Source of the DNA: Synchiropus splendidus
Lineage: Eukaryota > Chordata > Actinopteri > Syngnathiformes > Callionymidae
Length of the DNA stretch: 64,000 bases
NCBI RefSeq assembly: GCF_027744825.2
Contig: NC_071339.1
Span: 24,243,501-24,307,500 of the forward strand
Direction of reading: 5' to 3'
The notes under the pieces were generated by a model. It was not told the DNA's origin. It searched no databases and saw only the letters and a list, made by a program, of their open reading frames with translations. Shown here in pieces: positions 1 through 9,157 of this stretch. The position numbers and the translations under genes were made by a program. Position 1 is the first letter of the stretch. Every line of letters begins with the position of its first letter.

Positions 1-475
1 AAGTCGAGCTCCAGGGGCGAGGGCATCGCGCATCGCAAATCGGGCATGACTTCTGAGTGAGAGGGAACACAGCGCTGCAAATCCAAACCCTCCACCTGGC
101 AGTAAGCTCCGTACCTGATCACGTGCGGTGCGAGTGCCAGTGGAGTGTCAGAACTGCGACGGGAATAGTCCAGATTTCTTCCAGATGTGGGCAGACAACA
201 TGCGGTAGCGCCACGTGTGTAGTCTCGCCAACCACCGCCAGTGGGCCGTCAGTGAAGTGGGATGATTCTTGAGCAGGAGGTGGAGAGAGAGCTCAACTTC
301 GATACGACGGCCGGCGGATGCCATGAGGCACAGGTGAAGATCAAGCGGGAACTTGCCTGACTCCACCACACGGAACTCAGCCAAGTCTGGGAACACAGTC
401 TACAGATCCACCTCATAGCAGTGCCTGGCTCTCGTCAAACTCATCCCATGGCTTGGAAGCAAGCGCCCTATTCGT
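1..475 (-). repeat. Outer arm block of the DIRS inverted repeat
   Basis: No gene is seen here. The block is the reverse complement of 17,606-18,125 with scattered differences. Part of it (about 60-175) also recurs in direct orientation at 1,985-2,095 and in inverse orientation at 15,590-15,710, so it belongs to a multi-copy element segment. It ends at about 475, where satellite-like sequence begins; the right arm has the corresponding junction at about 17,605. Short open frames in it are not conserved between copies and are not called. Confidence 0.65.
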
Positions 476-560
476 AGAGGTTTAGTGTTGATCACACTAG
501 AAAGAGTGTTATTCCTATTGCTGTAAGTGAAAATTTCATGTTCTCAGTCACCCCTCTAAC
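476..560 (+). repeat. Partial satellite monomer, edge type, inside the DIRS arm
   Basis: The stretch matches the divergent monomers at the array edge (19,490-19,730), including the words tttagtgttga, agagtgtt, cctattg and aaaatttcatgttct in the same order and orientation. It covers less than half a monomer. The right arm holds a longer minus-strand copy at 17,425-17,605, as expected if it was carried in the duplicated arm. Confidence 0.7.
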
Positions 561-584
561 TGCGGTCCTCCTCCATCAGACATG

Positions 585-1360
585 ACCGCTGGAACTCTGA
601 GTTCACTCAGGTCCACATGGTGTCGCAGAACCTGGGGGTAGACTGTGAAACTGAAGGGCGTGTCAAAGACCGTGTATTTTTCGATCCATATGGGCTGGTG
701 AGGAGACAGGCGCTTTCAATTCGGAAGATACTCTGTCAAGACAGGCGCCCTGAGCACAGGAGCGGACCCGGCCTCCCGGGAGGGCCTAGAATGAAAGGCT
801 CGTCGGTGCTCAGCGCCCACTCCTCTGGGCACTTCAAGTCCCGCTGGTTCTTCAAAAACAGACTCGCTTTTGTCAGTTGAGCCGTCAGAGGAATTCGGTT
901 CCCCAATCTTGCAGTGTACCTTGATCTGACGCTGCAATTCTCCTAAGATGAAGACCCGAGGGACCGGCCCAATCATCCTCAGAAAGAGATGACTCTGTAG
1001 ATGACAATGTCGTGCTTGCCTCTGAGAGGTTTGGAGGGCTGCAAAGAACAGAATCGCAGACAGACATCGCAGACAGACATCGCAGACAGACATCGCATCA
1101 GACATCGCGTGAAGGAGCTGAGAACAGAGCAGGTCTGGCACGCAGCGCCTACTGTGAGATCCTCTGAAGAGGTGGCTTTCGTGGTCCTGTGGCGACCCCT
1201 GCTGGAAACTGGCGAGTCTGAGGAATAAGAAAAGTTAATGGCAGAATTGAAACTCTCCTGACTTTTGGCTGCAACCGGGATCTGTAGAGAGACGGGAAAG
1301 TGATATTTGATGCCTATGCTTCCTATTGTGGCTAATCTGAGGAAAACCACCAAGCTCCAG
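585..1360 (-). pseudogene. DIRS-associated ORF1-like (possibly gag-like) remnant
   Basis: The minus strand has overlapping open stretches at 979-1,353, 885-1,067 and 716-1,141 that together parallel the plus-strand copy at about 16,185-16,915. The shared protein signature is a serine-rich acidic segment (SSTESSLSEDDW), then PSGLHLRRIA and SDQGTLQ. No conserved domain is recognised. Its place upstream of RT in the right-arm copy suggests the ORF1 or gag-like position of a DIRS element. The reading frame is broken at least twice in this copy, and a 13-bp tandem expansion at 1,055-1,105 sits inside it. The ORF1 role is inferred from position only. Confidence 0.45.
1055..1105. repeat. 13-bp tandem repeat, three exact copies plus one partial
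   Basis: The unit cgcagacagacat occurs exactly at 1,055-1,067, 1,068-1,080 and 1,081-1,093, followed by a 12-bp variant at 1,094-1,105. The equivalent place in the right arm (about 16,525-16,555) has no comparable run, so the expansion probably happened after the arms separated. At 13 bp each added unit changes the frame of the ORF1-like remnant. Confidence 0.9.
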
Positions 1361-2245
1361 AAACTTCCCCAGGTACAGTTCTGACGTCAGGGATAACGTG
1401 GCAGATTGACCATTACTTTACTGCTCTGTCTCATGAGACGATGTCAAACAAAAACACATTTTTTAAGCCGGAGTTCGGACTGACTGGAACCGGAAGAGAT
1501 CTTGGCGGGTGATGATCCTTAATTTTAGGCAGAGAAGAAGCGGACCCGATACCAAAGTAATGAATCTTATTTTTTTACAAGTTAGACTTTGGTTTAGATG
1601 TATGCTTTTAGATACAAAGCATACAGCAGAGGTGAGAGCAGCCGACTGGTCTCTCCAAGAGAAGCAGCGATGATCAGCGCGGCTATTATACGGTGTTCCC
1701 CCCGGGCGGCTGTGTGTGGAGGAGGCGCCGCGAGCAGAGCACCATGCCGACGGACTGTTGAATCTCTGGTGGACTGAGAGAGGTTCTGCGATGGATGAGC
1801 CTGTCCACGGAGCTCATAAGGAGTGCGATGATGTTCTCAAGCGCTATGAGCCGGTTGCCGACGGCGGAGACACCATTCTACTGCGCGATGGTGGCTCTGT
1901 CACGCTGTGTGTGATGGTCACTCCTCATGTGGGATGTCAAGCTCCAGGGGCGAGGGAATCGCACATTACGGCTGAGTGAGACCGAGCGTCGTGCCGCAAA
2001 ATCCAAACCCTCCACCTGGCAGAAAGCTCCGTACCTGACCACGTGCGTTCCGAGTGCCAGTGGAGTGTCAGAACTGCGCCGGGAATAGTCCGGAATGAAT
2101 TGGACGAGCAGTTGATGTTTACCCAACAGACGGCAGTCCACAGAGAAGACAAGAAGAGGTGCGGAGCGGCTCATTTGAACCACGGAAACTTCATGCAGGA
2201 CTGAAGTCTCATCGCAGTCAGGGGAGAACGATTGCCGCGCTTCCT
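1361..2245 (-). repeat. DIRS leader/terminal blocks, inverse of 15,340-16,180
   Basis: The part at 1,440-1,925 is the reverse complement of about 15,780-16,185. A related ~240-bp leader segment is present at 10,490-10,770 and, truncated, at 18,425-18,520. It carries a conserved word group around ctaattttgggcag and gcatacat. The part at 1,926-2,160 is the inverse of 15,540-15,760. The part at 2,160-2,245 resembles 6,840-6,925 and 15,335-15,385. No intact gene is seen. The right boundary at about 2,245 is the break into Gypsy RNase H sequence. Confidence 0.6.
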
Positions 2246-2255
2246 GGCAAACCGA

Positions 2256-2635
2256 TCCACTCAAATATTTGTGAAAGTGCTGCACCCCAAAAATGACTGC
2301 TAAGCCCTCTTTATCCAACTGTGAATAGTTTTTTTCTGCTGCTGTGGGTGTGCGCGAGGCATAACCCACAGGCTTTTCTGCTCCCCCTTCCAGCCTGTGT
2401 GCCAAGACTGCCCCCACCCCATAAGGTGAGGTATCATATGACAGCAGTAAGTTTTTGTTCATCATAATGAACCAACACTTGACTGCTTTGTAGTAACTTC
2501 TTTGCCTGCTTAAAAGCCTCTTCTTGCTCAACCTCCCACCTCCGTTTGTCATCTTTCCTCAGTAACTTGTGTAATGGAGCCGGCACAGTAGACAAGTTCG
2601 GCAAGTTATAAAAGTTTAGCAGACCTAGAAAAGCT
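2256..2635 (-). pseudogene. Gypsy pol fragment: RT connection and RNase H
   Basis: Two overlapping minus-strand frames continue the RT interrupted by the piggyBac. The frame at 2,691-2,434 begins in piggyBac DNA and then reads VKAFLGLLNFY, the conserved segment after the RT palm. It continues through APLHKLLRK and the linker. The frame at 2,552-1,878 gives the RNase H start SYDTSPYGVGAVL (first catalytic Asp at residue 40), then PVGYASRT, EKNYSQLDKE and FHKYLSG at residue 99 (about 2,256). Beyond that the frame runs into unrelated DIRS sequence, so the later RNase H residues and any integrase are missing. A frameshift separates the two frames. Confidence 0.85.
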
Positions 2636-2639
2636 TTAA

Positions 2640-4140
2640 CCCTCGTATTATGCTTAGGGTCAATTTGACCGATATCCGTTTTTGTGTTCATAAAAGTAGT
2701 GGTTATCCTGACTTTTTCTTCATAAAATTTTGTGACTTTTCCTCATCAAGGGTAATGAACAGGTGTGTAAAATCTGGACACTTTGATGTCAAGTGTCATG
2801 TCTGTACAGAGCTTGTATACAAAGATGATGTTGCGGGTCATTTTGACCCGGATTCTTTAATGTGGGTAAGTGGCTGTTCAGATCCAAAATAAACATGTCT
2901 CTTTGATATACCTATTTAGACTGCCCAGCTATGTGTATTTTGATTGATTTGATTGTCTGAATAGCCATTCAGACCCAGCTGTGTGTAGAGGGATAACTTT
3001 CTCTCCCTTGTTCTTGTCAGTGTTCTCATGTAGTCTCTTTGACAAACCAAAAATGAGCTACAGAAGGTTTACAGTACGTGCCCAACAAGCCCGCCAAGTA
3101 TGGCATCAAAATATGGGTGGCCTGTGATGCAAAATCTAGCTATGCCTGTAATATGAAAGTATACGCTGGAAAGCTACCTGGAAGAGCACCCGAGAACAAT
3201 CAGGGGATGCGTGTAGTGATGGACATGAGTGAAGGGCTTACATTCTATCTCCTTGGAGATGAACTTCAGAAGAAAAAGCTGGACAGCGGGAACAGTCAGA
3301 AGAAAGAAGCCAGACCTTCCCAAGGAAATTCTGAAGGTGCAGGGCAGACCTCTGCATTGCTCAATATTTGCTTTCAGTGACAAGGCAACAGTTGTTTCAT
3401 ACTGCCCAAAGAGAAACAAGAATGTTCTTGTAATGAGCACAATGCACAGAGATGCATCTCTAAGCACAAGAGAAGACATGCAGCCACACATGATCCTGGA
3501 CTGAAACTGCACCAAAAAAGGAGTTGACAAAGTCACAGCAACATACAGCTGCCAGCGCAAGACTGCCCATTGGCCCTTGGTGATTTTCTGCAACATCGTT
3601 GTGTCTGCTTACAATGCCTATGTTCCGTCACTCCCAAGCTGCAGAGTCAAGCCAGGCCACCTCGATGCCCAGCAAATGCTGCTGTCATTGACAAAGGTCA
3701 AGCTCACATCCCCCTACCAATCTGCCAAGGATGCATTGGATACAGGTGTGAAGAAACGGAAAAGATGCGAGATCTGACAGTAAAACAAGTACCTGTTTTG
3801 TGAAATGCAAGAATTGCATCTACAAAACACACAGTTACAGTCTGTCCATCATGTGGAGAGCATTGAACATATTGAACATTGAAAAATGGGTCAAGTTAAA
3901 TGAAAATAAAAGTGTTTGTGAGGAGGGAAAAACTGAAATTGCTCTTAAATATAGGCTTGAAATTGAAAATGTGTTCTATGTCTGTTTTACAAATTTTTAT
4001 ATAATCTAAAATGAAGATGTTTTGAAGATTGAAGATTGGTTCAATCTGTTTTTTTGACTGTTTTGAGTGGATTTACACAGTGTGTGTCAAAATGACCCCC
4101 AACATAATCAATGTAATTTTTTTTCATCATAATACGAGGG
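2640..4140 (+). mobile_element. piggyBac-type DNA transposon, internally deleted, TTAA target site
   Basis: Exact 13-bp terminal inverted repeats are ccctcgtattatg at 2,640-2,652 and its complement at 4,128-4,140. They are flanked by TTAA at 2,636-2,639 and at 4,141-4,144, the hallmark target duplication of piggyBac. Subterminal near-palindromes gggtcaatttgacc (about 2,657-2,670) and gggtcattttgaccc (about 2,836-2,850) have a partner tcaaaatgaccccc near 4,087. The element is 1,501 bp, shorter than a full autonomous copy, and encodes only the C-terminal part of a transposase. It sits inside the Gypsy pol gene, so it inserted after the Gypsy element. Confidence 0.95.
3075..3866 (+). pseudogene. 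piggyBac transposase remnant (PGBD-type), C-terminal part
   Basis: The catalytic-core segment NKPAKYGIKIW followed by CDAKSSYA lies at about 3,081-3,145, then GMRVVMDMSEGL. A deletion and frameshift near 3,240-3,290 removes the region expected to carry one catalytic aspartate. A second frame continues with GTVRRKKPDLP, VVSYCPKRNKNV and STMHRDASLS to a TGA stop at 3,502-3,504. Reading on past it, KKGVDKVTATYSC and HWPLVIFCNI retain the last catalytic-region aspartate. The terminal cysteine-rich tail ends VCPSCGEH at 3,866. The N-terminal half, including the first catalytic aspartate, is absent. The gene cannot make a working transposase. Confidence 0.9.
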
Positions 4141-4144
4141 TTAA

Positions 4145-5152
4145 GTTCACTTACAGACCGTGGCACCAGAGCCTCCTGGACTGCTTTGACCTTCGCTGGC
4201 ATTGGATGCAGGCCTGTCCTGTCCACCTGATGACCCAAGAATGTTACTTTGTTTTCCATGGACTGACGCTTTCTCCGTTACAACTTCAGGCCTTTATCCT
4301 CCAACCTCTGCAGCACTTCGTTGAGTGTTTGCAGATGAGAGCTGTCATCTCTTCCTCTCAATATAATTTCATGTAAATACACTGCCACATTTAACATACC
4401 TTGAAGTACATTCTCCATGGTGCGTTGAAAAATAGCAGGACTGGAGTTTACTCCAAAAGGCAGACGTGTATATGTTAAAAGACCTTTGTGAGTGTTGACA
4501 CTCACAAAATTCCTTGATTCCTTTTCAAGGACTATTTGCTGATATGCTTGGCTCATATCGAGTTTTGTGAACTTCTGTCCCCCTGCAGGCTTGCCATCAT
4601 ATCCTCCATTCTTGGAATCGGATACTGTTCGGTCGTGGAGACTTTGTTCACTGTTAATTTATAATCTCCACAAATCCTCACACTACCATCAGGTTTGAAC
4701 ACAGGCACAATAGGTGCTGCCCATTCAGAGAACATCACAGGTTCCAATATTCTTTCCTCTGCTAGTCTCTGAAGTTCGATTTCCACTTTTCTTTTAATGG
4801 CAAATGGAACCGACCTGGGTTTGTAAAATAAGGGCGTGGCATCCTGAGCCACATGAATCTTGGCTGTGGCCCTTAATGACCCTAACTCTTCTTTGAATAC
4901 CTTCTCATGTCGGGAGAGAACCTCTTGCAGGGAACTGTCCACCTCATCTGTTTTGTGGACAAACTGCCCCTCTATCTGGAATGCTTTCATCCTGCCTCTG
5001 CCCAGAAGACTTGCTCCTGAACCTTTCACCAACCTTTCAACAATGACAGGCAGCCATTTGATCTGATCATTGTGTTCAACCTTGACCTTAATTGCCCCCA
5101 CCACTGGAACCTGATGACCTCCATATGTTTTTAACTTTATCTTGCAGTCCAC
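4145..5152 (-). pseudogene. Gypsy reverse transcriptase (pol) remnant
   Basis: The minus frame 5,152-4,553 runs from the protease-RT linker into the fingers and palm: PRSVPFAIKRKVEIEL, then LQRLAEERILEPV, then SEWAAPIVPVFKPDGSVRIC, then the YPIPRMEDMMASL segment. A frameshift at about 4,553-4,600 follows. The next frame (4,556-4,278) continues with SQAYQQIVL, TRLPFGVNSSPAIFQ and the catalytic strand. There the usual YxDD is VYLHEII (Tyr at 4,377-4,379), so both catalytic aspartates are lost. A third frame, 4,259-4,145, has VTFLGHQVDRTG and is then cut by the piggyBac. At least two frameshifts plus active-site loss make it inactive. Confidence 0.92.
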
Positions 5153-5355
5153 AAGTTTAGTGTTAGTTCTGTTTTGTCAACCATCTGTTGAGCCATAATA
5201 GTGTAATTGCAGCCGGTGTCTACCTCAAAAACCACCTTCTTTCCATTTACCCTCAACGGCTCTACTCTAGGAATGTCCAGTTCCTCACTGCTGCATCTTC
5301 TTTTATCTGTCACTGTAAACATCTCTTCATTTTCACTGTCATCCTTCTCCTGCAT
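5137..5355 (-). pseudogene. Gypsy aspartic protease region
   Basis: The frame contains VEPLRVNGKKVVFEVDTGCN with the Asp-Thr-Gly active-site triplet at about 5,212-5,220 (residues 46-48). The Cys after DTG, in place of the more common Ala or Ser, is seen in several Gypsy clades. It overlaps the RT frame by a few bases at 5,137-5,152 in another frame, so gag-pr-pol would have needed frameshifting or the join is a later lesion. Retropepsins act as dimers to cut the polyprotein. This copy is only a fragment of the domain, and downstream motifs are unclear. Confidence 0.8.
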
Positions 5356-6145
5356 GAAATTTGTTCGACGGCGTTGTACCTTTCCCCCTTTTTCTTGTTT
5401 GTTTTGTCTCCCTCACCTCTGTCATACTTTTACGTACTGTCTTTAAGTGATCCACTTTTCCACAGTTATGACATTTGACCTCAGCAAACCGACAATCACT
5501 GGCCAAGTGAGTCTCTCCACCACATCTATAGCACCTTCTCGACTCCATGGACACTACTGCCCTCGTCTCTTCCACTTTGTTGACCGGTGATGATCCACTT
5601 CCTTGGAGTGAGTCCTTCACACCTCGTGGGTTCATCAAGTCTCTATCTGCAGCTTCCATCGCTAAGGCCACTTTGAACGCTCTGTCAAATGTCAGTCCAT
5701 CCTGCGACAGCAGCTTCCTCTGTATCCTGTCGTCGTTGAACCCACACACCAAGCGGTCTCTCAGCATCACAGTCAGTGTCTCACCATAGTTACAATCATG
5801 AGCCAGTTCCTCAACTCCGCCACGTAGTCACAAACGGTCTCTTCAGTCCTTCTATTCTTCTTCCATCGTTGCATAATCTCACTCGGTTTCAGATGGAAAT
5901 GATTCCTCAAAAGGATGACCAGTTCAGCATACGAACGATCCCCTGGTTTTTCCGGTCTCAACAGGTTCCTCAAATGCTCCGCATATGCCTGGGCCCCGAC
6001 ACTGCTGAGCAACACTGCGCGCAGTATATCCTCATCTTCAATGACGTTTGCAATAAAAAAATGTTCCAAAATTTCACAATAGTCCTCCCATGAATGCGAA
6101 CTAGCTTCGAAAGGCGTCACTGTACCCACAGTAGCCGCCATGATT
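5339..6145 (-). pseudogene. Gypsy gag remnant with zinc knuckles
   Basis: The likely start is ATG at about 6,139-6,141 (minus strand, MAATVGTVTPFE). The capsid-like segment has WEDYCEILEHFF, AVLLSSVGAQAY, then LRPEKPGDRSY and HFHLKPSEIMQRW. A frameshift at about 5,770-5,800 leads into MLRDRLVCGFNDD and FKVALAMEAAD. The nucleocapsid has one complete CX2CX4HX4C knuckle (Cys80, Cys83, His88 and Cys93 of the downstream frame). A second knuckle has its fourth ligand replaced by Arg113. A basic tail follows. Gag packages the element RNA. The arrangement with two knuckles resembles Mag-type Gypsy elements. Confidence 0.88.
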
Positions 6146-6235
6146 ATCGCTATGATGAACAAACTACACAAAAACGTTGCCGTCAGTTACCACAGTGACC
6201 GGTTTGCAAAAAGTCTCGTTCTTTATCCTCGTCGC

Positions 6236-6400
6236 TAACAGTGATGGCCGAAACTGAAAGGACTCACAGGAGGTATCAACACAGCAGGTTTTATTCACGA
6301 TTCCAACTTCCAACAAACCGAATGGTGACACGGCAACATAACAAGAGCGCCCCCAAGTTGTGACCCCAAATAATCCCATGACACATCACAACACGTCCAT
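6236..6400 (-). repeat. Gypsy LTR-like segment with polyadenylation signal
   Basis: On the minus strand the segment runs TGTGTCATGGGATTATTTGG, a GC-rich stretch, then AATAAA (plus-strand tttatt at 6,290-6,295). It ends before agcgacgaggataaag, which resembles the leader found just after Gypsy LTRs. Gag follows about 90 bases downstream, so this is probably the 3' part (R-U5) of the 5' LTR. The same block is on the plus strand at about 14,835-14,975 in the right arm. The outer boundary of the LTR is not resolved; it may extend to about 6,580 or 6,790. Confidence 0.65.
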
Positions 6401-6794
6401 TGAAGAACTTCTTCTCCGGTTTGCTGTGCAGTCTGAATATGAGGCCTGAGGCATTCTGAGGACTCATGCGCTGACTCCTCCGAGAGGCGCACTGGACCCT
6501 GGAGCAGAGGATGGTCCGATGTTGGCAGTCAGCTGCACCTGGGTCACCTCATCCCCCGGACAGAGTTGTCTTGAGAGCACAAAAAGGCCAAACTGTTGGC
6601 CATCGCTCTGATCTGTGCAGCTCCCTTCCCCCCATGCAGGTCCGGTAGTAGAGGGGAGCCGTCGTACGATCTCCGGACACTGAGAGGGTTCCGTCCCAGC
6701 CAGGTTTTGGCCGAACCCCGGCATCAGCGTGGCTCTCATTACGTCGGTGATGGACGTTGCACTTTCTTCTTACCCCTCAAATGCGCCGCCGGAG
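6401..6794 (-). repeat. Inverted-repeat arm block next to the LTR
   Basis: The block is the reverse complement of about 14,430-14,830, with the same junction to the LTR-like segment in both arms. That means it may be the U3 part of the Gypsy LTR or flanking DIRS DNA duplicated with it. Open frames here are not conserved as proteins between the arms. No gene is called. Confidence 0.55.
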
Positions 6795-7085
6795 CCGATG
6801 CACCTGGCACATCAAGCGAGGGAGCTTGAGAAATGAAGATGAGCGGAGTGCCTCATCTGGACCACGGAAACTTCAGCAGAGACTGACGTCTCATCGCAGT
6901 CATGGGAGAACGATTGCCGCACGCCGTGACGCACCGGTATTTCATAGCTCGTGATGCCGACATCCTCCTATTTAAGGGAGCAACGCCGTTTAGCTTCAGC
7001 CAAGCACAGAGGCATGTCGGACTTGATCGGGTAAACTGGATGGTCGCCATCTGCCTGTAAATTGTTACCGGTCACATGCGCCGCC
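6795..7085 (-). repeat. Left-arm-only insertion bounded by atgcgccgccgga
   Basis: The word atgcgccgccgga occurs at about 6,780-6,793 and again at about 7,075-7,090. The right arm has it only once (about 14,430-14,445), so about 294 bp is extra on the left. The insert contains an 85-bp segment similar to 2,160-2,245 and 15,335-15,385, and tcctatttaaggg, a TATA-like string. It may be a DIRS terminal-repeat fragment inserted or retained by recombination between the short repeats. Confidence 0.55.
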
Positions 7086-7720
7086 GGAATATAGGCACGA
7101 TTCACACTCTCATCCCACCCCGTTGAAGTAAGATGGAGAGAGAAGTGTTGTGATGGCTTTACAAATCACTCCCAATGTTTCAAAAGAAACTAGCCTCATA
7201 ACTGTGCTGGATTTGAGATCGTAGAACAACCTATATGCTTATTAACGTTGTCTTTGTTTGGATGAACCGAAGGAGACAAGTGATCCAAACACTAAAGCAC
7301 AGCATGGCACAAAAAGTGCAAGAAGCAACGCAGTCCTTGGCCACTCCGGGGCCAGGAGGCGATGAGTTAATCTCGTCCATCCTGCAGTGACTGGAATCCG
7401 AGTGTAGCCAGGATGAAGGGGGAGCTCAGGTGAGCAATCCGGAACCCATCCGGAACTCTGAATCACCCAAGAGGTCATCTTGACCACAAAGCTTAACCCC
7501 CAGCCTTGCAACATGGCCTGACCTGAGAACCATGGGCCGTCCAGACCGGAAGTCTGACTGGCACAGCTGGCTCTTTTGCCAGACTGCTGTCAATGAGATG
7601 CACGTTTTGCTGCACTGAACCGCCTGCAATGTCACCGGCGATGTTGCTTCGGTATGACGGACGGAGGTGAGGCCAGAGTCCTGTCGATATCTCGGATGGG
7701 CCATCTTATGATAGTCCCTA
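7086..7720 (-). repeat. DIRS 3' flank, inverted-repeat arm
   Basis: It is the reverse complement of about 13,850-14,430, for example the segment around ggatcacttgtctccttcgg, with minor differences. No coding region is recognised. It lies between the recombinase end with its tandem units and the LTR block. Confidence 0.6.
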
Positions 7721-7770
7721 CGCCACCAGCCTGTCTGTCCAGCCTGATTGAATGAATGGGTTGTGAAGAT

Positions 7771-7985
7771 GTAGCATTAACAACCCCTCATACATAGAGT
7801 GTAATTTTACACTCAAGGTGGCAGGAGCTGCCGCCTCGCCTTTACCACCGTAAGCTGAAATAGAGGGTGGCGTTAACAACCCCTCATATATAGAGTGAAA
7901 CTTACACTCTGAATCAGCAGGAACTGCGTTGCCCTCTTTTAGCCACGATACGGCTGAAATAGAATGTGGCATTAACAATCCTCCA
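7771..7985 (-). repeat. Three tandem ~97-bp units with hairpins, DIRS 3' region
   Basis: Units begin at about 7,771, 7,867 and 7,966 with gtRgcRttaacaaYcc. Units one and two each hold a dyad: gagtgtaattttacactc at 7,797-7,814 and gagtgaaacttacactc at 7,893-7,909. Each unit also has a purine-rich gctgaaatagaRxgtgg tail. The right arm has the matching set at 13,605-13,830 with hairpins at equivalent places, so the array is part of the element and not a local accident. A role in transcript end formation or recombination is possible but unproven. Confidence 0.8.
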
Positions 7986-8179
7986 TACCTGGAGAGAAAT
8001 CATTTACTGAGCAGCTGCAGTGAGGGTTTTAGTCTCAGCTGAGCAAGAAAGAGGGAGTTTATTCACAAATGAATAGACAGTTATGCAGGAATCCGGTGGA
8101 TCTTGGGACGCTGCACACCCCACAGCAATGTAATGAAGCAGATACTGGTGTCCCAGAGCCAGTGCTGTCAATGAGGGAC

Positions 8180-9110
8180 TATTCGTCGAAGGGTTCGGCT
8201 GCTCCTGAAGACAGAACGACATGAGGGAAGGAGGATGGAGACACATTAGACAAATAGTGGTGAGCAAAAGTCGAGATTGATGACCAAGAAGCTGCCTGGC
8301 AGATTTCTGCCAGAGATACTCCCTTGAAAGCAGCCACAGATGTTGCCAGGTCATTTTTCATGATGGCAATTCTAAGCCAATGCGACAACCTGTGAGGGGA
8401 CAGCGCCTGCCCCATCTTACCATCTGCGACAGCCACCCACAGACTGTCCGTCTTTTATGTAGGGTGGGACTCGACCCAATTAAGATTTTAGCTCTCTCAC
8501 CGGACACATTTTGTGTAAATGCTCATGCTCCTCGTCTGAATGGGGAGGAGGGCATAAAACCTTTCTTGAAAAGGAGCTGACCTGTGAAGAAGAAGAGAGT
8601 CATTTAGGTGCGATGGCAGGGTTGGGTCTAAGTGACACCGCCGAGTCATTGTCACCAAAAGAGATGCAATCAGGGCAGATGGAAAAAGAACTCAGCTCTC
8701 CCACTCTCTTTGGTGAAGCTAAGGCTATAAGATGAGCTGCCTTGTAAGCTGCTAGCTCCAGGGAGGCCTCATCGAGTGGCTCGAAAGGAGAGTGAATTGA
8801 GTACCAGCGGCAGGACCCAGTAGAGACATAAATGTCTTGAGGTTGGTCTAAGCCTTTTCACTCCTCTCATGAAACGGCTCACTCGACGATGCTCGCCAAA
8901 GGGGTGGCTGTCCAGACCATTGTGTAGCATGGAATGGGCTGCTACATAAACCCGTAATGTGGTGCAGCTCCGATCTTCGTTAACCAGATGCTGGAGAAAA
9001 GAGAGGATTAGAGAAACAGGCGCCGATTCTGGGAAGGCTGACTGGGTTCCACACCATTGGGGAATAAATGTGCAATTAGCATTGTATGCTCTGAGGGTTG
9101 GCAGAGCTTA
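8180..9110 (-). pseudogene. DIRS tyrosine recombinase, left copy
   Basis: The minus strand encodes a core-binding domain with FLQHLVNEDRS, TTLRVYVAAHSM and SRFMRGVKRLRP (about 9,000-8,840). It then reads through a frameshift near 8,780 into PFEPLDEASLELAAYKA and SPKRVGEL. The catalytic domain continues with QALSPHRLSHWL, SLAEICQAASWSS and the nucleophile region FAHHYL (about 8,250). Between HWL and the SVAAF helix a short deletion removes the box carrying the His-x-x-Arg pair (the residues between IAIM and ATSVAAF), so the enzyme is inactive. Stops also lie near 8,465-8,615. Tyrosine recombinases of this family integrate circular cDNA without target-site duplication. Confidence 0.88.
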
Positions 9111-9157
9111 AACGTTCTGAAGAGTCAATTGGACATCAGGAGGCAAGTGACTAATTC

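Larger units (their letters stand above)
2246..6235 (-). mobile_element. Ty3/Gypsy retrotransposon body, decayed, with nested piggyBac
   Basis: On the minus strand the order is gag (about 6,145-5,356), protease (about 5,355-5,137), reverse transcriptase (5,152-4,145, resuming at 2,635) and RNase H (about 2,540-2,256). Gag residues, a two-knuckle nucleocapsid and the order PR-RT-RH place it in Ty3/Gypsy, with a Mag-like look. An LTR-like block with AATAAA lies just upstream at about 6,236-6,400. RNase H stops at about 2,256 against DIRS sequence, and no integrase or 3' LTR was found, so the 3' half was lost. A 1,501-bp piggyBac interrupts the RT-RNase H interval at 2,640-4,140. All coding parts are frameshifted or mutated. 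Confidence 0.88.

Noticed and set aside
2650..2892. 80-codon frame at the left end of piggyBac
   Set aside because: It runs over the terminal repeat and subterminal palindromes and has no transposase motif.
3800..4376. Small AT-rich frames at the right end of piggyBac
   Set aside because: They lie after the transposase stop in untranslated terminal DNA or run into antisense Gypsy RT.
5188..6093. Plus-strand frames over the gag/protease region (5,188-5,478 and 5,776-6,093)
   Set aside because: They are antisense to the recognisable Gypsy gag and protease and have no motifs.
2246..6400. A complete, potentially active Gypsy element
   Set aside because: No integrase or second LTR is seen, the RT box has lost its aspartates, and there are several frameshifts and a piggyBac insertion.
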